Positions 12,212 through 23,290 of a stretch of 64,000 bases of DNA are shown in pieces. The position numbers and the translations under genes are program-made. The notes under the pieces were generated by a model. That model worked only from the letters and a program-made list of their open reading frames with translations, had not been told where the DNA came from and searched no databases. Position 1 is the stretch's first letter. The number at the start of each line of letters is the position of its first letter. This DNA comes from Paenilisteria riparia FSL S10-1204 (GTDB lineage Bacteria > Bacillota > Bacilli > Lactobacillales > Listeriaceae): positions 1-64,000 of the forward strand of contig NZ_AODL01000022.1 in NCBI RefSeq assembly GCF_000525995.1, given 5' to 3'.

Positions 12212-12979
12212 TCACTCTATTCGGAAGAGCCTTTTTGCATTTTCTGTGGTATGGTAGGCGATTTCCTCATATTTCAGTTCTTTTAATTCTGCGAGCTTAT
12301 CGGCAACAAGCTTGACGTAACTCGGCTCATTTCGCTTCCCTCGATTTGGGTGTGGCGCAAGATACGGAGCATCTGTTTCGATTAAAATACGGTCTAACGG
12401 CGCCATTTCTGCTGCAATTTTTGGTAATTTTGCGTTTTTAAAGGTAACTGTACCACCAAATGAAATGTAAAAATTCATGTCAAGACAGGCTTGCATCACT
12501 TCGACAGTTTCACCAAAGCAATGCATAATCCCACCAACTTCTGCTGCGTTTTCCTCTTGTAAAATGCGGACAACATCTTCTGTTGCTTCGCGGTTATGAA
12601 TAACAATTGGGAGATTTACTTCTTTTGCAAGACGGATTTGCTGGCGGAAGACTTCAAATTGTGTTTCTTTTGGCGAGGTATCCCAGTGATAATCTAATCC
12701 CATTTCGCCAAGTGCCACGACTTTAGGATGCGATGCTAGTTCCCTTAGCCATTCTAGTTTTTCCGGTGCAAATGTAATCGCGTCTGTCGGATGCCAACCA
12801 ACAATTAGATAAATAAAATCATATTGTTCTGCGAGCTCGAGTGCTCGATTAATGGTTTCTTCGTTAAAGCCAACAACAGCCATTCGTGTTACGTCATTTT
12901 CTTTAGCGCGCGCGATGACTTCTTCTAAATCATCGTTGAACGCGTCGTCATTTAAGTGTACATGCGTATCAAAAAGCAT
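12212..12979 (-). CDS. tatD: TatD family metal-dependent hydrolase (DNase)
   Basis: TIM-barrel hydrolase of the TatD/YabD family, active as a 3'-5' deoxyribonuclease in studied members. Metal-binding motifs are FDTHVHLND (~residue 3), GEMGLDYHW (~92), PIVIHNREA (~127), GIMHCFGE (~153) and ETDAPYLAP (~202). It is 255 residues. It lies between metG and yabE, its usual place in Firmicutes. Confidence 0.94.
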   Translation of the reverse strand: MLFDTHVHLNDDAFNDDLEEVIARAKENDVTRMAVVGFNEETINRALELAEQYDFIYLIVGWHPTDAITFAPEKLEWLRELASHPKVVALGEMGLDYHWDTSPKETQFEVFRQQIRLAKEVNLPIVIHNREATEDVVRILQEENAAEVGGIMHCFGETVEVMQACLDMNFYISFGGTVTFKNAKLPKIAAEMAPLDRILIETDAPYLAPHPNRGKRNEPSYVKLVADKLAELKELKYEEIAYHTTENAKRLFRIE

Positions 12980-13095
12980 TTTTATCCCTCATTTCTTTAT
13001 TTTTATGCAACTTTCTTCTATATAATAGCACATTATCGTATTTTGGGAATGGATCGTTGTTTTTAATAATAGTAGAAAGTCGGATTTTACTTGTA

Positions 13096-13129
13096 TGAAA
13101 AGACAGTTCCGAGTTCGGAACTGTCTTTT
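13096..13129 (-). terminator. Rho-independent terminator of metG
   Basis: A long stem, AAAAGACAGTTCCGA pairing with TCGGAACTGTCTTTT, lies just past the metG stop codon, with A and T runs making it potentially bidirectional. Confidence 0.85.
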
Positions 13130-13134
13130 ATTGT

Positions 13135-15195
<2,061 letters not shown>

Positions 15196-15444
15196 CTATT
15201 ATATCATTTTATCTTCAAAACAAAATACCATGTGGCGAAAAAAAATATTATTGTTTAAAAATAAACAATAAATAAATATTGGAAATTGCGCAACTTTTAT
15301 TTCAAAAATCGCATAATATAGCCATTTACAAAGTATTTTTCTTGGAAATATAAATTTTTTTTAATTAATTGCTATTTTCGTCTAGCTTTTCTAGGAAATT
15401 CTTGGTATTATGTATATTAGACCACATAGATAGGAGGTAAGAAA

Positions 15445-15729
15445 ATGAAATCTACAGGTATGGTGAGAAAAATTGACGAACTAGGACGAATTGTAATCCC
15501 AGTTGAAATTCGTCGTAACCTAGGCGTTGCTGTTAAAGATGCTTTAGAAATTTATATCAATGAAGATGAAATCATTCTAAAGAAATATACAGCTAGCAAC
15601 CTTTGTGACATCACTGGTGAATTTTCCGATCAAAACAAACAAGTTGTTGACGGTAAATTAACACTTAGTCGTGATGGCGCTGAGAAATTAGTAGCTGACA
15701 TCCGTCGTCAATTCGGCGATGATATCTAA
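15445..15729 (+). CDS. abrB: Transition-state regulator AbrB
   Basis: Small DNA-binding dimer of the SpoVT/AbrB family, which represses post-exponential genes in Bacillus. The N-terminal domain STGMVRKIDELGRIVIPVEI is close to the B. subtilis protein, and the total is 94 residues. The ATG follows a GGAGGT site. It is one of few plus-strand genes in this half, divergent from metG, and has its own terminator. Confidence 0.96.
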   Translation: MKSTGMVRKIDELGRIVIPVEIRRNLGVAVKDALEIYINEDEIILKKYTASNLCDITGEFSDQNKQVVDGKLTLSRDGAEKLVADIRRQFGDDI

Positions 15730-15746
15730 GCCTACAATTAAAGAAA

Positions 15747-15792
15747 GTATCCTATTTGAAAGCGTGCTAGCCTCAAATAGGATGCTTTTTTG
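15747..15792 (+). terminator. Rho-independent terminator of abrB
   Basis: Arms ATCCTATTTGA and TCAAATAGGAT enclose a short loop and are followed by GC and a T-run. It starts about 18 nt past the stop codon. Confidence 0.85.
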
Positions 15793-15795
15793 TTT

Positions 15796-16170
15796 GGGTT
15801 CTTACGAAGCGTACTATGCTTCGTTAGAACCCAAATATAAGCGTGAGCGTAGCGATGGGTTAATCCTCCCCGTTCTCTTCGCTAAGCACGCCTTTAAAAC
15901 AAAAAAATTTCCTTTCCCTTCACCACAACAATCCATCAAATTTCTCTCCAGTTCTAACGAAGCGTAGTGTGCTTCGTTAGAACCCAAATATAAGCGTGAG
16001 CGTAGCGATGGGTTAATCCTCCCCGTTCTCTTCGCTAAGCACGCCTTTAAAACAAAAACATTCCTTTCCCTCACCACAATCCATCAAATTTCTATCCAGT
16101 TCTTACAAAGCCTCCTATACTGAGTTAAAACCCAAATATAAGTCTGAACCCAGCAATGAACTAACCCCCC
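15796..16170 (+). repeat. Tandem array of about 150-bp intergenic repeat units
   Basis: Two well-preserved units start near 15799 and 15951, and a decayed third starts near 16099, giving a period of about 150 bp. Each begins with a hairpin (GTTCTTACGAAGC or GTTCTAACGAAGC pairing with GCTTCGTTAGAAC). Then come CCCAAATATAAGCGTGAGCG, GATGGGTTAATCCTCCCCG, TTCGCTAAGCACGCC and a T/C-rich tail. A related copy lies inverted at 1424-1495. Small open frames through this array, on both strands, are artefacts of the repeat. The array fills the gap between abrB and the HhH gene. Confidence 0.8.
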
Positions 16171-16751
16171 TAATCCTCGATCACCACAAAAGACGTCAAC
16201 CCAGATATCTTCGCATCTTTCCCACTACTCCTAAACACAAAAATATCTGAAAAATAAACCTTCTTCCCACGTTTATCAGTAACAGTCCCATGTGCCGAAC
16301 CACCTTTGCCATGAGTTAACAATGACTGAATCTCAAGTGTACTAATCGGTTGAGCATGCGCTACGAGTTCTTCAATGAATTCTTGACGCCCTTCTATTTG
16401 AAATTCACCTGGAACCGTCCATACAAAGTCCTCCTCTAGCACCGCCTCCAAATCAGCTTGGTTTGCAGTAGCACTTGCTATCAAATAGTCACGAATCATC
16501 CGTTTTTTCGGAGCATTATCGCATTCAAAGTCACAAATAACAGCGAAATCTTTCGATAAGGATTCACCTGATTGGAACCCCATTCCCTGTTCTGTCAATG
16601 CTTCACGTAAAATCTTAATAGCTTTTGGACCGACTCCATGAATTTTTAGTAATGTTGGCTCATCCATTGCTGCGACTTGCTCCAGCGTTGTTACACCGAT
16701 GTTTTGTAGCGCGTTTGTAGCTGGTTTGCCGATGTTTGGTAAGTTTGTCAT
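16170..16751 (-). CDS. Helix-hairpin-helix / SnoaL-like domain protein
   Basis: A 193-residue protein of two parts. Residues ~1-55 form a helix-hairpin-helix pair (LPNIGKPATNALQNIG and LLKIHGVGPKAIKILREAL), as in DNA-binding or helicase accessory proteins. Residues ~75-190 resemble a SnoaL/NTF2-like fold (RDYLIASATANQADLEAVLEED ... GKGGSAHGTV). Such fusions are annotated only as DNA-binding or hypothetical proteins, so no reaction is assigned. Its stop codon lies at the edge of the repeat array, and it stands just after rsmI in the same direction. Confidence 0.75.
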   Translation of the reverse strand: MTNLPNIGKPATNALQNIGVTTLEQVAAMDEPTLLKIHGVGPKAIKILREALTEQGMGFQSGESLSKDFAVICDFECDNAPKKRMIRDYLIASATANQADLEAVLEEDFVWTVPGEFQIEGRQEFIEELVAHAQPISTLEIQSLLTHGKGGSAHGTVTDKRGKKVYFSDIFVFRSSGKDAKISGLTSFVVIED

Positions 16752-16783
16752 TAGAAATTCCTCCTTTACTTCTGTATTTCCAA

Positions 16784-17665
16784 TTATAGCTCGTGATATG
16801 CTTGGTATACTTCACGTTTTGGAAGTTGGCGAGTTTTCATGACTTGCTTGATGGCTTCTTTAGAGGACAGGTTTTCTGCTTCCATCACCTGTTCGACGTG
16901 CGCCTTGATTGTGACACTTTCCCACCAAATTTCTTCGTCCTCGTTTGGTGCTTCTTCATTTCCCTCCACAATGACGCAAAATTCACCCCTTATTTCGGTT
17001 TCTTTTGCCCACTCTAGTGCTTCTCCTACTGTTCCTCGTAAAAATTCTTCATATTTTTTTGTTAATTCGCGACATAAGACGATTTTGCGGGTCGTTCCTA
17101 ATGTTTTTGTCATCGCTTTTAAAACTTCTTTTAGGCGGTGTGGCGATTCGTAGATGATCCATGTTTCTTCACGACGAGCTAGCTTGTTCAGTGCTTCTTC
17201 TCGACCCCTGTTGCTGCGTGGCAGAAAGCCGTAAAAGTAGAACGGCTGTGGCGTTAAGCCAGACGCGATGAGAGCGGTCATTGCGGCATTAGCTCCTGGT
17301 AAAGGAACAACTGTGATGCCTGCTTCGATGGCAGCGCCAACTAGTTCATAACCTGGGTCAGAAATACAAGGCATGCCTGCGTCGCTTACGATGGCTATTG
17401 TCAGGCCGTTTTGTAGTTTTTCAATCAACTCATCTTGGCGGGTTATTTTGTTGTGTTCGTGATAACTGATCATTTTTGTATGTATCTCGAAATGATTGAG
17501 TAGCTTAATAGTGTTGCGTGTATCTTCAGCAGCAATTAGATCAGCTTCTTGCAAAATGCGAATGGCGCGCATCGTGATGTCTTCTAGGTTACCGATTGGT
17601 GTTGGAACTAGGTATAGCAGGCCTTGATTATTCCCTATCTCAGCAAAACTTTTTTGGCTTTTCAT
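16784..17665 (-). CDS. rsmI: 16S rRNA (cytidine-1402-2'-O)-methyltransferase RsmI
   Basis: SAM-dependent tetrapyrrole-methylase-fold enzyme modifying C1402 in the ribosomal P site. It shows VPTPIGNLEDITMRA (~residue 20), AEDTRNT (~47), DAGMPCISDPG (~93) and the PLPGANA loop. It is 293 residues, the usual size. The ATG follows AAGGAGTGAG. It forms a tight cluster with the GIY-YIG gene, trmN6 and yabA, as in B. subtilis yabA-yabB-yazA-yabC. Confidence 0.95.
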   Translation of the reverse strand: MKSQKSFAEIGNNQGLLYLVPTPIGNLEDITMRAIRILQEADLIAAEDTRNTIKLLNHFEIHTKMISYHEHNKITRQDELIEKLQNGLTIAIVSDAGMPCISDPGYELVGAAIEAGITVVPLPGANAAMTALIASGLTPQPFYFYGFLPRSNRGREEALNKLARREETWIIYESPHRLKEVLKAMTKTLGTTRKIVLCRELTKKYEEFLRGTVGEALEWAKETEIRGEFCVIVEGNEEAPNEDEEIWWESVTIKAHVEQVMEAENLSSKEAIKQVMKTRQLPKREVYQAYHEL

Positions 17666-17672
17666 TGGGTTC

Positions 17673-17936
17673 TCACTCCTTATTTTCTTGTAGATAGCTA
17701 TCTTTTTTCGCGCGTGGTAATTTCTTGAAAGCGGCTTCGGCTTTGGTTGCCTCTGAGCGTGTCGCGAAACATTCGGAATGAATGACGTGTACGGGACGTC
17801 TGTTTCGGGTGTATTTGCAACGGATTCCCGCGTTATGTTCAGCTTCGCGACGCGCTACATCCGTCGTATAACCGCCATAATAGGAACCATCTTTGCATTG
17901 CAATACATAGAAATAATGTGCGTCACTCTTTGCCAT
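17673..17936 (-). CDS. GIY-YIG nuclease superfamily protein (YazA-like)
   Basis: Small 87-residue GIY-YIG domain protein of the UPF0213 type. The motif is [17 protein letters not shown], with the conserved Arg in [10 protein letters not shown] and Glu in [13 protein letters not shown]. Its cellular role is not established. Its start overlaps the stop of trmN6 by 14 bp, and rsmI follows 7 nt after its own stop, so it belongs to that operon. Confidence 0.92.
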   Translation of the reverse strand: MAKSDAHYFYVLQCKDGSYYGGYTTDVARREAEHNAGIRCKYTRNRRPVHVIHSECFATRSEATKAEAAFKKLPRAKKDSYLQENKE

Positions 17937-18660
17937 AAAGCAACTCCCTCACTTGTTTAGAATACTCGCCATCTTCATTTTGAACGATAATTGGTGGTAA
18001 GTATTTGATGCCTGGTTTGCCACCCTTCACGCCTTCTATCAAAATGGTATTAGCCTCACGTTCCACACGTGGATGTACAAACTGGATTCGTTTCGGTTCA
18101 AGTCCATATTCGCGCATAATATCAATGATTTCAAGCAGGCGTTCAGGACGGTGAACGAAGCTTGCTTTCCCGCCTTGTTTCAACAGTTTCGCGGATACTT
18201 GAATGCAATCACGCAATGTGCAATGCACTTCATGGCGGGCAATTCGCAAATGCTCGTTTTCATTTTTTATCGCCGTTGTATCGAGCGCGAAATACGGCGG
18301 ATTACACATCACAAAGCTATTCTTCTCTCTACCAAGCAGTGGCACAACATCCCGCAAATCATATTGCAAAATTTCAATTTGAGTAGTTAAATCATTGTAC
18401 GCCACGCTCCGGCGCGCCATATCCACAAGTCGTTCTTGAATCTCCACACCGATGATTGGCGCTTTTGTTCGCGAACTAATCAATAATGGAATAATCCCGT
18501 TTCCACTACACAAATCAATGATGGGACCTTTTTGATACGGAATGTAGGCGAATCGCGCCAGTAGCACCGCATCAAGTGAAAATGAAAACACTGATGGGCT
18601 CTGGATAATCCGCAGGCCTTCTGCCAATAAATGATCTAATCGCTCGTCTCCAACTAACAT
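17923..18660 (-). CDS. tRNA1(Val) (adenine37-N6)-methyltransferase-like protein (TrmN6/YabB)
   Basis: SAM-dependent methyltransferase. The N-terminal SAM site is [16 protein letters not shown] (~residue 47), and the N6-adenine methylase tetrapeptide occurs as CNPPYF (~120). It is 245 residues. It sits upstream of the GIY-YIG gene with an overlap and downstream of yabA. The methylated position is assumed from the family. Confidence 0.9.
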   Translation of the reverse strand: MLVGDERLDHLLAEGLRIIQSPSVFSFSLDAVLLARFAYIPYQKGPIIDLCSGNGIIPLLISSRTKAPIIGVEIQERLVDMARRSVAYNDLTTQIEILQYDLRDVVPLLGREKNSFVMCNPPYFALDTTAIKNENEHLRIARHEVHCTLRDCIQVSAKLLKQGGKASFVHRPERLLEIIDIMREYGLEPKRIQFVHPRVEREANTILIEGVKGGKPGIKYLPPIIVQNEDGEYSKQVRELLYGKE

Positions 18661-18682
18661 ATTCTAAACCTCTCTTCATAAA

Positions 18683-18715
18683 AAGGCTCTCCCACAAAAA
18701 ATGAGAAAGCCGCTG
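18683..18715 (-). terminator. Probable terminator after yabA
   Basis: Arms GGCTTTCTC and GAGAGCC pair with one bulge and are followed on the minus strand by TTTTTAT, directly past the yabA stop codon. It may be a partial attenuator before trmN6. Confidence 0.5.
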
Positions 18716-18716
18716 T

Positions 18717-19106
18717 TTATTTCTTATTTAATAACGACATGCAGAAAAGGCAATCTTCGTCGTTTCCGCGTGGACTTCCAAAATGGACGTTGCAAATGTG
18801 GAAGCCTTCTTTATATAGTTTGACTAGGTTATCGTAACCTTCGCCAACTTCAATCATTTGTCGCATCGCTTCTTTACGGGCTGGGGCCATTGCACCAAGC
18901 GCTTGTTCGGCTGGAACTTTGCTGAGATGTTCGTGTCCATCCAACTCTTCTAAGCGACGACGCAAATGTTCATTTTCTAAATTCAAACGGTTATTTTCTT
19001 CTAAAATCTCACCTAAATTGTGTTTTAAATCACCCAGTTGTTGATATAATTCACCGATTTGCTCTTCCATATTGCTTACTGTATCAAAAAGTGCTTTTTT
19101 GTCCAT
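18717..19106 (-). CDS. yabA: Replication initiation control protein YabA
   Basis: Negative regulator of replication initiation that binds DnaA and DnaN. Residues ~1-60 are a leucine-rich coiled coil ([20 protein letters not shown] region), and the C-terminal zinc-binding part has the H-x-C and CLFC ligands in [10 protein letters not shown] and DCLFCMSLL. It is 129 residues. It lies 11 nt after ricT in the same operon. Confidence 0.95.
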   Translation of the reverse strand: MDKKALFDTVSNMEEQIGELYQQLGDLKHNLGEILEENNRLNLENEHLRRRLEELDGHEHLSKVPAEQALGAMAPARKEAMRQMIEVGEGYDNLVKLYKEGFHICNVHFGSPRGNDEDCLFCMSLLNKK

Positions 19107-19117
19107 GGTTAGTCACC

Positions 19118-19948
19118 TCAAGACTTCGCTGGCGTTTTTGAAAAAGCATTGAAAGGACGTAATTCTTCTAATGCGTATTCAATAACCGCTTCTTGATCTG
19201 GTAGTCTCACTTGCAGCAGACGGCTCAGTAGATTGATGCCGACAACGCGCGCTTTCCCATCAGGCGTCACGACACTTTGACCAACATCTGGCATTTCTTT
19301 TTTCGCCGCTTCGTATTCATCATTCTCATATTTCAAGCAACACATTAAACGACCGCAAAGCCCAGAAATCTTCGTCGGGTTGAGCGACAAGTTCTGATCT
19401 TTCGCCATCTTAATAGACACTGGTTCAAAATCGCCTAAAAATGTCGAACAGCAAAGCATCCGGCCACACGGGCCAACACCGCCGAGCAGTTTGGCTTCAT
19501 CACGCACACCGATTTGTCGTAGCTCGATTCGTGTCCGAAAAATCGACGCCAAATCTTTTACAAGTTCACGGAAATCAACGCGTCCTTCTGCTGTAAAGTA
19601 AAAGATAATTTTGTTGCGATCAAATGTATAATCAACATCCACTAAATTCATCTCGATTTTGTGTTCATGAATCTTCTCATCACACAATAAAAACGCACGC
19701 TGGCACGATGCTGCATTTTCTTCCACGCATTTGTAGTCAGCATCTGTCGCCACACGAATCACACGTTTTAGAGGTAATACAACATCTTCTTCGTCTACAT
19801 CGCGTGGTGCAATGACTGCTTTTCCAAATTCAATGCCTTGTGCATTTTCAACAATAACGCCTTGACCCTCTTGAATCGCGAGTTTCTCAGGCGAAAAATA
19901 ATATATTTTACCGGCTTCTTTAAAACGAACGCCTACGATTTTTGGCAA
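19118..19948 (-). CDS. ricT: PSP1-domain regulatory iron-sulfur protein RicT (YaaT)
   Basis: Member of the Y-complex that acts with RNase Y in mRNA processing in Bacillus. It contains the PSP1 domain with cysteine clusters GPCGRMLCCSTFLG and LCGRLMCCLKYE (residues ~155-205), which bind a [4Fe-4S] cluster in B. subtilis. It is 276 residues. It follows holB with a 5-nt gap, matching the holB-yaaT-yabA order in Bacillus. Confidence 0.95.
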   Translation of the reverse strand: MPKIVGVRFKEAGKIYYFSPEKLAIQEGQGVIVENAQGIEFGKAVIAPRDVDEEDVVLPLKRVIRVATDADYKCVEENAASCQRAFLLCDEKIHEHKIEMNLVDVDYTFDRNKIIFYFTAEGRVDFRELVKDLASIFRTRIELRQIGVRDEAKLLGGVGPCGRMLCCSTFLGDFEPVSIKMAKDQNLSLNPTKISGLCGRLMCCLKYENDEYEAAKKEMPDVGQSVVTPDGKARVVGINLLSRLLQVRLPDQEAVIEYALEELRPFNAFSKTPAKS

Positions 19949-19953
19949 TTGGA

Positions 19954-20946
19954 CTACCTCCCTTGAATTTTCAATACGAGTTGTTCCATCAATAGTTGGG
20001 TATTCATATTGGAATCTAGTTTGCGCTTAGCGGCTAAAATACATTCCATTTCAGCGGTTGTATCAGTCAATGATTTCCGCAGTATTCCTTGCTTTAATAA
20101 CTGTTCTTGCTCCATGCAAATCGGCTTGTAATCCTCGTTAAGCGATAAATGTAAACGGTCGCGATAAATTAATAGCAAAAGTTCCAAGCCAAGATGCAAC
20201 TGTTGCTTGTCTTTAAAAACTGGCATCCACGCTTCTTGAATGAGCAAAATTGGGTCCACACCTTGATGATGCAAACCTTCATAAAGCCTCACTGTCACAT
20301 TGCGTGCCTCACCAAACCACTCATCTTCATTCCAAATGAGCGCCTGTTCTGTATTTCCTGCAACACTCGCTAATACACGTGCCTTCTGCTCAGAAATTCC
20401 TTGCGCCATCAAATCTGCCACAAACGCATCAAACGGCAAAGCCCGAAAGCTCACCGGTTGCAATCGTGATTGAATGGTTGGCAAAATCTGCTGCGGATTG
20501 GCTGTCAAAAATAAAATCAACATCCCTCCGTCTGGTTCTTCTATAAATTTAAGTAAGGAATTAGCAGATTGAACTGTCATCTTGTCCGCGCTATCAATAA
20601 TCAGAACTTTACGATCCGATTCCATACCGCGCTTGGCCAGTTCTTGCTTCAATTCTCGTACTTGATCAATTTTGATACTATTACCATCTGGTTCTAGCCA
20701 ATGAACATCGGGGTGGTTGTCGCTTTCGATTCGCAAGCAGTTATTGCATGTACCACAAGCCAATTCATCGTCGCTTTTCTCCAAGCAAAAGCGTGTTTGA
20801 GCCAGCCATTTCGCTGTGCGTTTCTTCCCAGTTCCGCGCCCGCCTTCTAACAAATAGCCATGCGCTAATCGGTCCGTAGTAATGCTTTTAGTGAATAGCT
20901 GCATCGCGATTGGTTGCATCGATAGCAAATCTGCTTGTCGTCCCAC
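19954..20946 (-). CDS. holB: DNA polymerase III subunit delta-prime HolB
   Basis: Clamp-loader subunit of the replicative polymerase. It has a P-loop-like GGRGTGKKRTA (~residue 35), a zinc site CGTCNNCLR (~63) and the SLLKFIEEPDGG segment of the delta-prime family. It is 330 residues. In Bacillus it lies just after tmk-yaaQ-yaaR. Here those genes are about 29 kb away and the position directly upstream is a phosphatase-like gene. Confidence 0.94.
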   Translation of the reverse strand: MGRQADLLSMQPIAMQLFTKSITTDRLAHGYLLEGGRGTGKKRTAKWLAQTRFCLEKSDDELACGTCNNCLRIESDNHPDVHWLEPDGNSIKIDQVRELKQELAKRGMESDRKVLIIDSADKMTVQSANSLLKFIEEPDGGMLILFLTANPQQILPTIQSRLQPVSFRALPFDAFVADLMAQGISEQKARVLASVAGNTEQALIWNEDEWFGEARNVTVRLYEGLHHQGVDPILLIQEAWMPVFKDKQQLHLGLELLLLIYRDRLHLSLNEDYKPICMEQEQLLKQGILRKSLTDTTAEMECILAAKRKLDSNMNTQLLMEQLVLKIQGR

Positions 20947-21025
20947 GAAAAAACCCCTCCAATCATTTCTCTACATTATAACATGACGGGCAAGGTTGTG
21001 GCGCTAATTTTGCTAAAAAAAATGG

Positions 21026-21529
21026 TTAAAATTCTTCACCACGCATAATGGCTAGCACACGTGTATTTGGAATGTAGCGCTTTATTTCGCGTAATTTGGT
21101 ATACGTATCGAGATTATTTGTGTATTCCGCTAGTTGCATTGCCACAGCACTACTTCTACTCACACCCGCATAACAATGCACAACAATTTGACTTATTTCT
21201 GAAAACTGATCCACAAAACCATGAATCATGTCAGCATGTTTTTTATTAAACAGTACCATTTCGTCAGACTCCTTCTTGCTTAGTCCCCAATAATCATCTT
21301 CTTCGTTTATGTCATTGAAATGCACTTCTAGCACACCTTGATATTTATCGGGGGCTTTCAGAGGGGCGAATGTTTTATCTTTATCAGCAATTCGAATCAT
21401 AATTGGATTATCGCCAATTGGTTTAAAAGAGGTCGCAATAACTTCTGGTAAAGCGATGATAGGCAATGTATACGGATCAAAGTCAATTTCGCGACGTTTC
21501 TCGTTAATATAATTAGCCACTGTCTTCAC
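21026..21529 (-). CDS. Tyrosine/dual-specificity phosphatase-like protein
   Basis: A 167-residue protein with the cysteine-phosphatase signature HC-x5-R, seen as VVHCYAGVSRSSA near residue 118, and a downstream helix AVAMQLAEYTNNL. A general-acid aspartate may lie in NDINEEDDYWG (~75). The family includes predicted protein tyrosine phosphatases of bacteria and phages. The gene is isolated, with its own ribosome site. A link to the tyrosine kinase of the exopolysaccharide operon is possible but not shown. Confidence 0.8.
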   Translation of the reverse strand: MKTVANYINEKRREIDFDPYTLPIIALPEVIATSFKPIGDNPIMIRIADKDKTFAPLKAPDKYQGVLEVHFNDINEEDDYWGLSKKESDEMVLFNKKHADMIHGFVDQFSEISQIVVHCYAGVSRSSAVAMQLAEYTNNLDTYTKLREIKRYIPNTRVLAIMRGEEF

Positions 21530-21719
21530 GCTCCTATTTTAGAACAGCTTTGTCATTCTCTTTTATTCTAGCACTAATTGTCCAATTCCCCTACTGTTAA
21601 CGCCTTCTGTTTGTGCATTTTTTCACTTTGTTCAAAACAAACAAACTATTTCTAAAGTTTATGTGAAACGCCTAAGGAAATCCATTTCGTGACATGCTAT
21701 ATTTAAAAGGCAAAAAGGG

Positions 21720-21753
21720 AAGCGTTTTCTTTTCAAACGAATTAAAAGCGCTT
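21720..21753. promoter_or_regulatory. Imperfect inverted repeat upstream of the permease gene
   Basis: AAGCGTTTTC at 21720 and AAAAGCGCTT at 21744-21753 form an imperfect inverted repeat about 30 nt before the permease start. The first half also resembles a catabolite (cre) site, GGAAGCGTTTTC, with end mismatches. It may be an operator for the allantoin genes. A -10-like TATATT lies near 21700. Confidence 0.35.
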
Positions 21754-21782
21754 ACTCGTAAAATAAAAAAGGAAGTGATGGT

Positions 21783-23268
21783 ATGGATGACGCGCAACTA
21801 GAGAAGTATCGGTCTCGCGGGTATAGTGATGACCTGCTACCGAAAACAGAGAAAAAACGGACATGGGGTACGTTTAACTATTTCACATTGTGGATGGGTT
21901 CTGTACATAACGTTCCAAACTACGTCGCGGTTGGTGGATTTCTGATTCTTGGATTATCAACGGTGAGTATTATGGCGGCCATTGTTGTTAGTGCTTTCAT
22001 TATTGCAGCAGTAATGGTCTTAAATGGAGCGGCTGGTTCTAAGTATGGCGTACCATTTGCAATGATCTTACGGGCTTCTTACGGTGTTCGTGGTGCACTA
22101 TTTCCAGGTATCTTGCGGGGATGTGTCGCCGCAATTATGTGGTTTGGCTTGCAATGTTACGCCGGATCGCTCGCTTTCCTAATTTTAATCGGTAAAATTT
22201 GGCCTGGTTTTCTGGAGATTGGTGGCGGAATTAGTATCTTAGGAATTACGGTTCCTGGTCTCATCGCCTTCTTGATTTTCTGGGCGGTTAATGTTGCCAT
22301 TGGATTTGGTGGGGGGGGGGGTTTTAAATAAGTTTACCGCGATTCTAAATCCTTGTATTTATATTGTTTTTGGTGGAATGGCAATTTGGGCGATTTACTT
22401 GGCTGGATTCGGCAATATCGTTCATTATGTGCCGGCGAATGTTCAGACTGGTGGGAATTCGTTGTTCTTATTCCTAGTTGTGATTAACGCGGTTGTTGCT
22501 GTTTGGGCGGCTCCTGCGGTTAGTGCTTCTGACTTCACACAAAACGCGAAGAACTTCAAAGCACAGGCAACTGGACAAACTTTCGGGCTTGCCGTTGCTT
22601 ACGTATTATTCGCTGTAGCTAGTGTTTGTATTTTAGCTGGCGCAAGCATTCATTACGGTACGGAAACTTGGAACGTACTTGATATCGTGCAGAAATGGGA
22701 TAGTTTGTTTGCTTCGATTTTTGCAGTATTAGTTATTTTGATGACGACGATTTCGACGAATGCCACAGGGAACATTATTCCAGCGGGCTATCAGATTGCC
22801 GCGATTTTCCCGAAAAAATTGACGTACAAACATGGCGTTATGATTGCAAGTATTATTAGTGTTCTTATTTGCCCTTGGAAACTGATGGAAAACCAAGCAA
22901 GTATTTATTTGTTCCTCGATATTATTGGCGGCATTTTAGGACCTGTGATCGGTGTAATGTTAGCGCATTACTTTATTATTATGAAGCGCAACATTAATTT
23001 GGATAGCCTTTACACAGAACCAGGGCAATTTTCGTACTATAAAAACGGCTTTAATTCACTGGCTTTTATCGTCACGATTGTCGCGGTTATCATATCGCTA
23101 AGCGGTAAGTTCATCCCGGCGCTAGAGCCAGTTTCCAGACTATCCTGGTTTGTCGGTGTCATTGTCGCGTTCGGCGCTTATGCGTTCTTCGCCTCTCTAC
23201 ACCGCAAGAAAAACCCCTCATTTTACGAAGACACAACCGAAAAATTAGAAACAGAAATTAATATTTAA
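21783..23268 (+). CDS. pucI: NCS1-family allantoin permease, PucI-like (frameshift in an 11-G tract)
   Basis: Membrane symporter of the nucleobase:cation symporter-1 family; next to allantoinase, allantoin is the likely substrate. The family start is seen in [21 protein letters not shown], and about 12 hydrophobic helices follow. Reading breaks in the run of 11 G at 22311-22321. With 10 G the frame continues as [17 protein letters not shown], as in family members. With 11 G it stops after 182 residues. The full length would be 494 residues, normal for the family. It is co-directional with allB, 22 bp apart. Either a read error or slippage could explain the break. Confidence 0.88.
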
Positions 23269-23290
23269 AAAAATAGGAGTTGAAGGAAAA

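Noticed and set aside
15719-16077. Small open frames on both strands after abrB (82 and 87 codons)
   Set aside because: They run through the tandem intergenic repeat, their proteins are just the repeat read twice, and there is no ribosome site.
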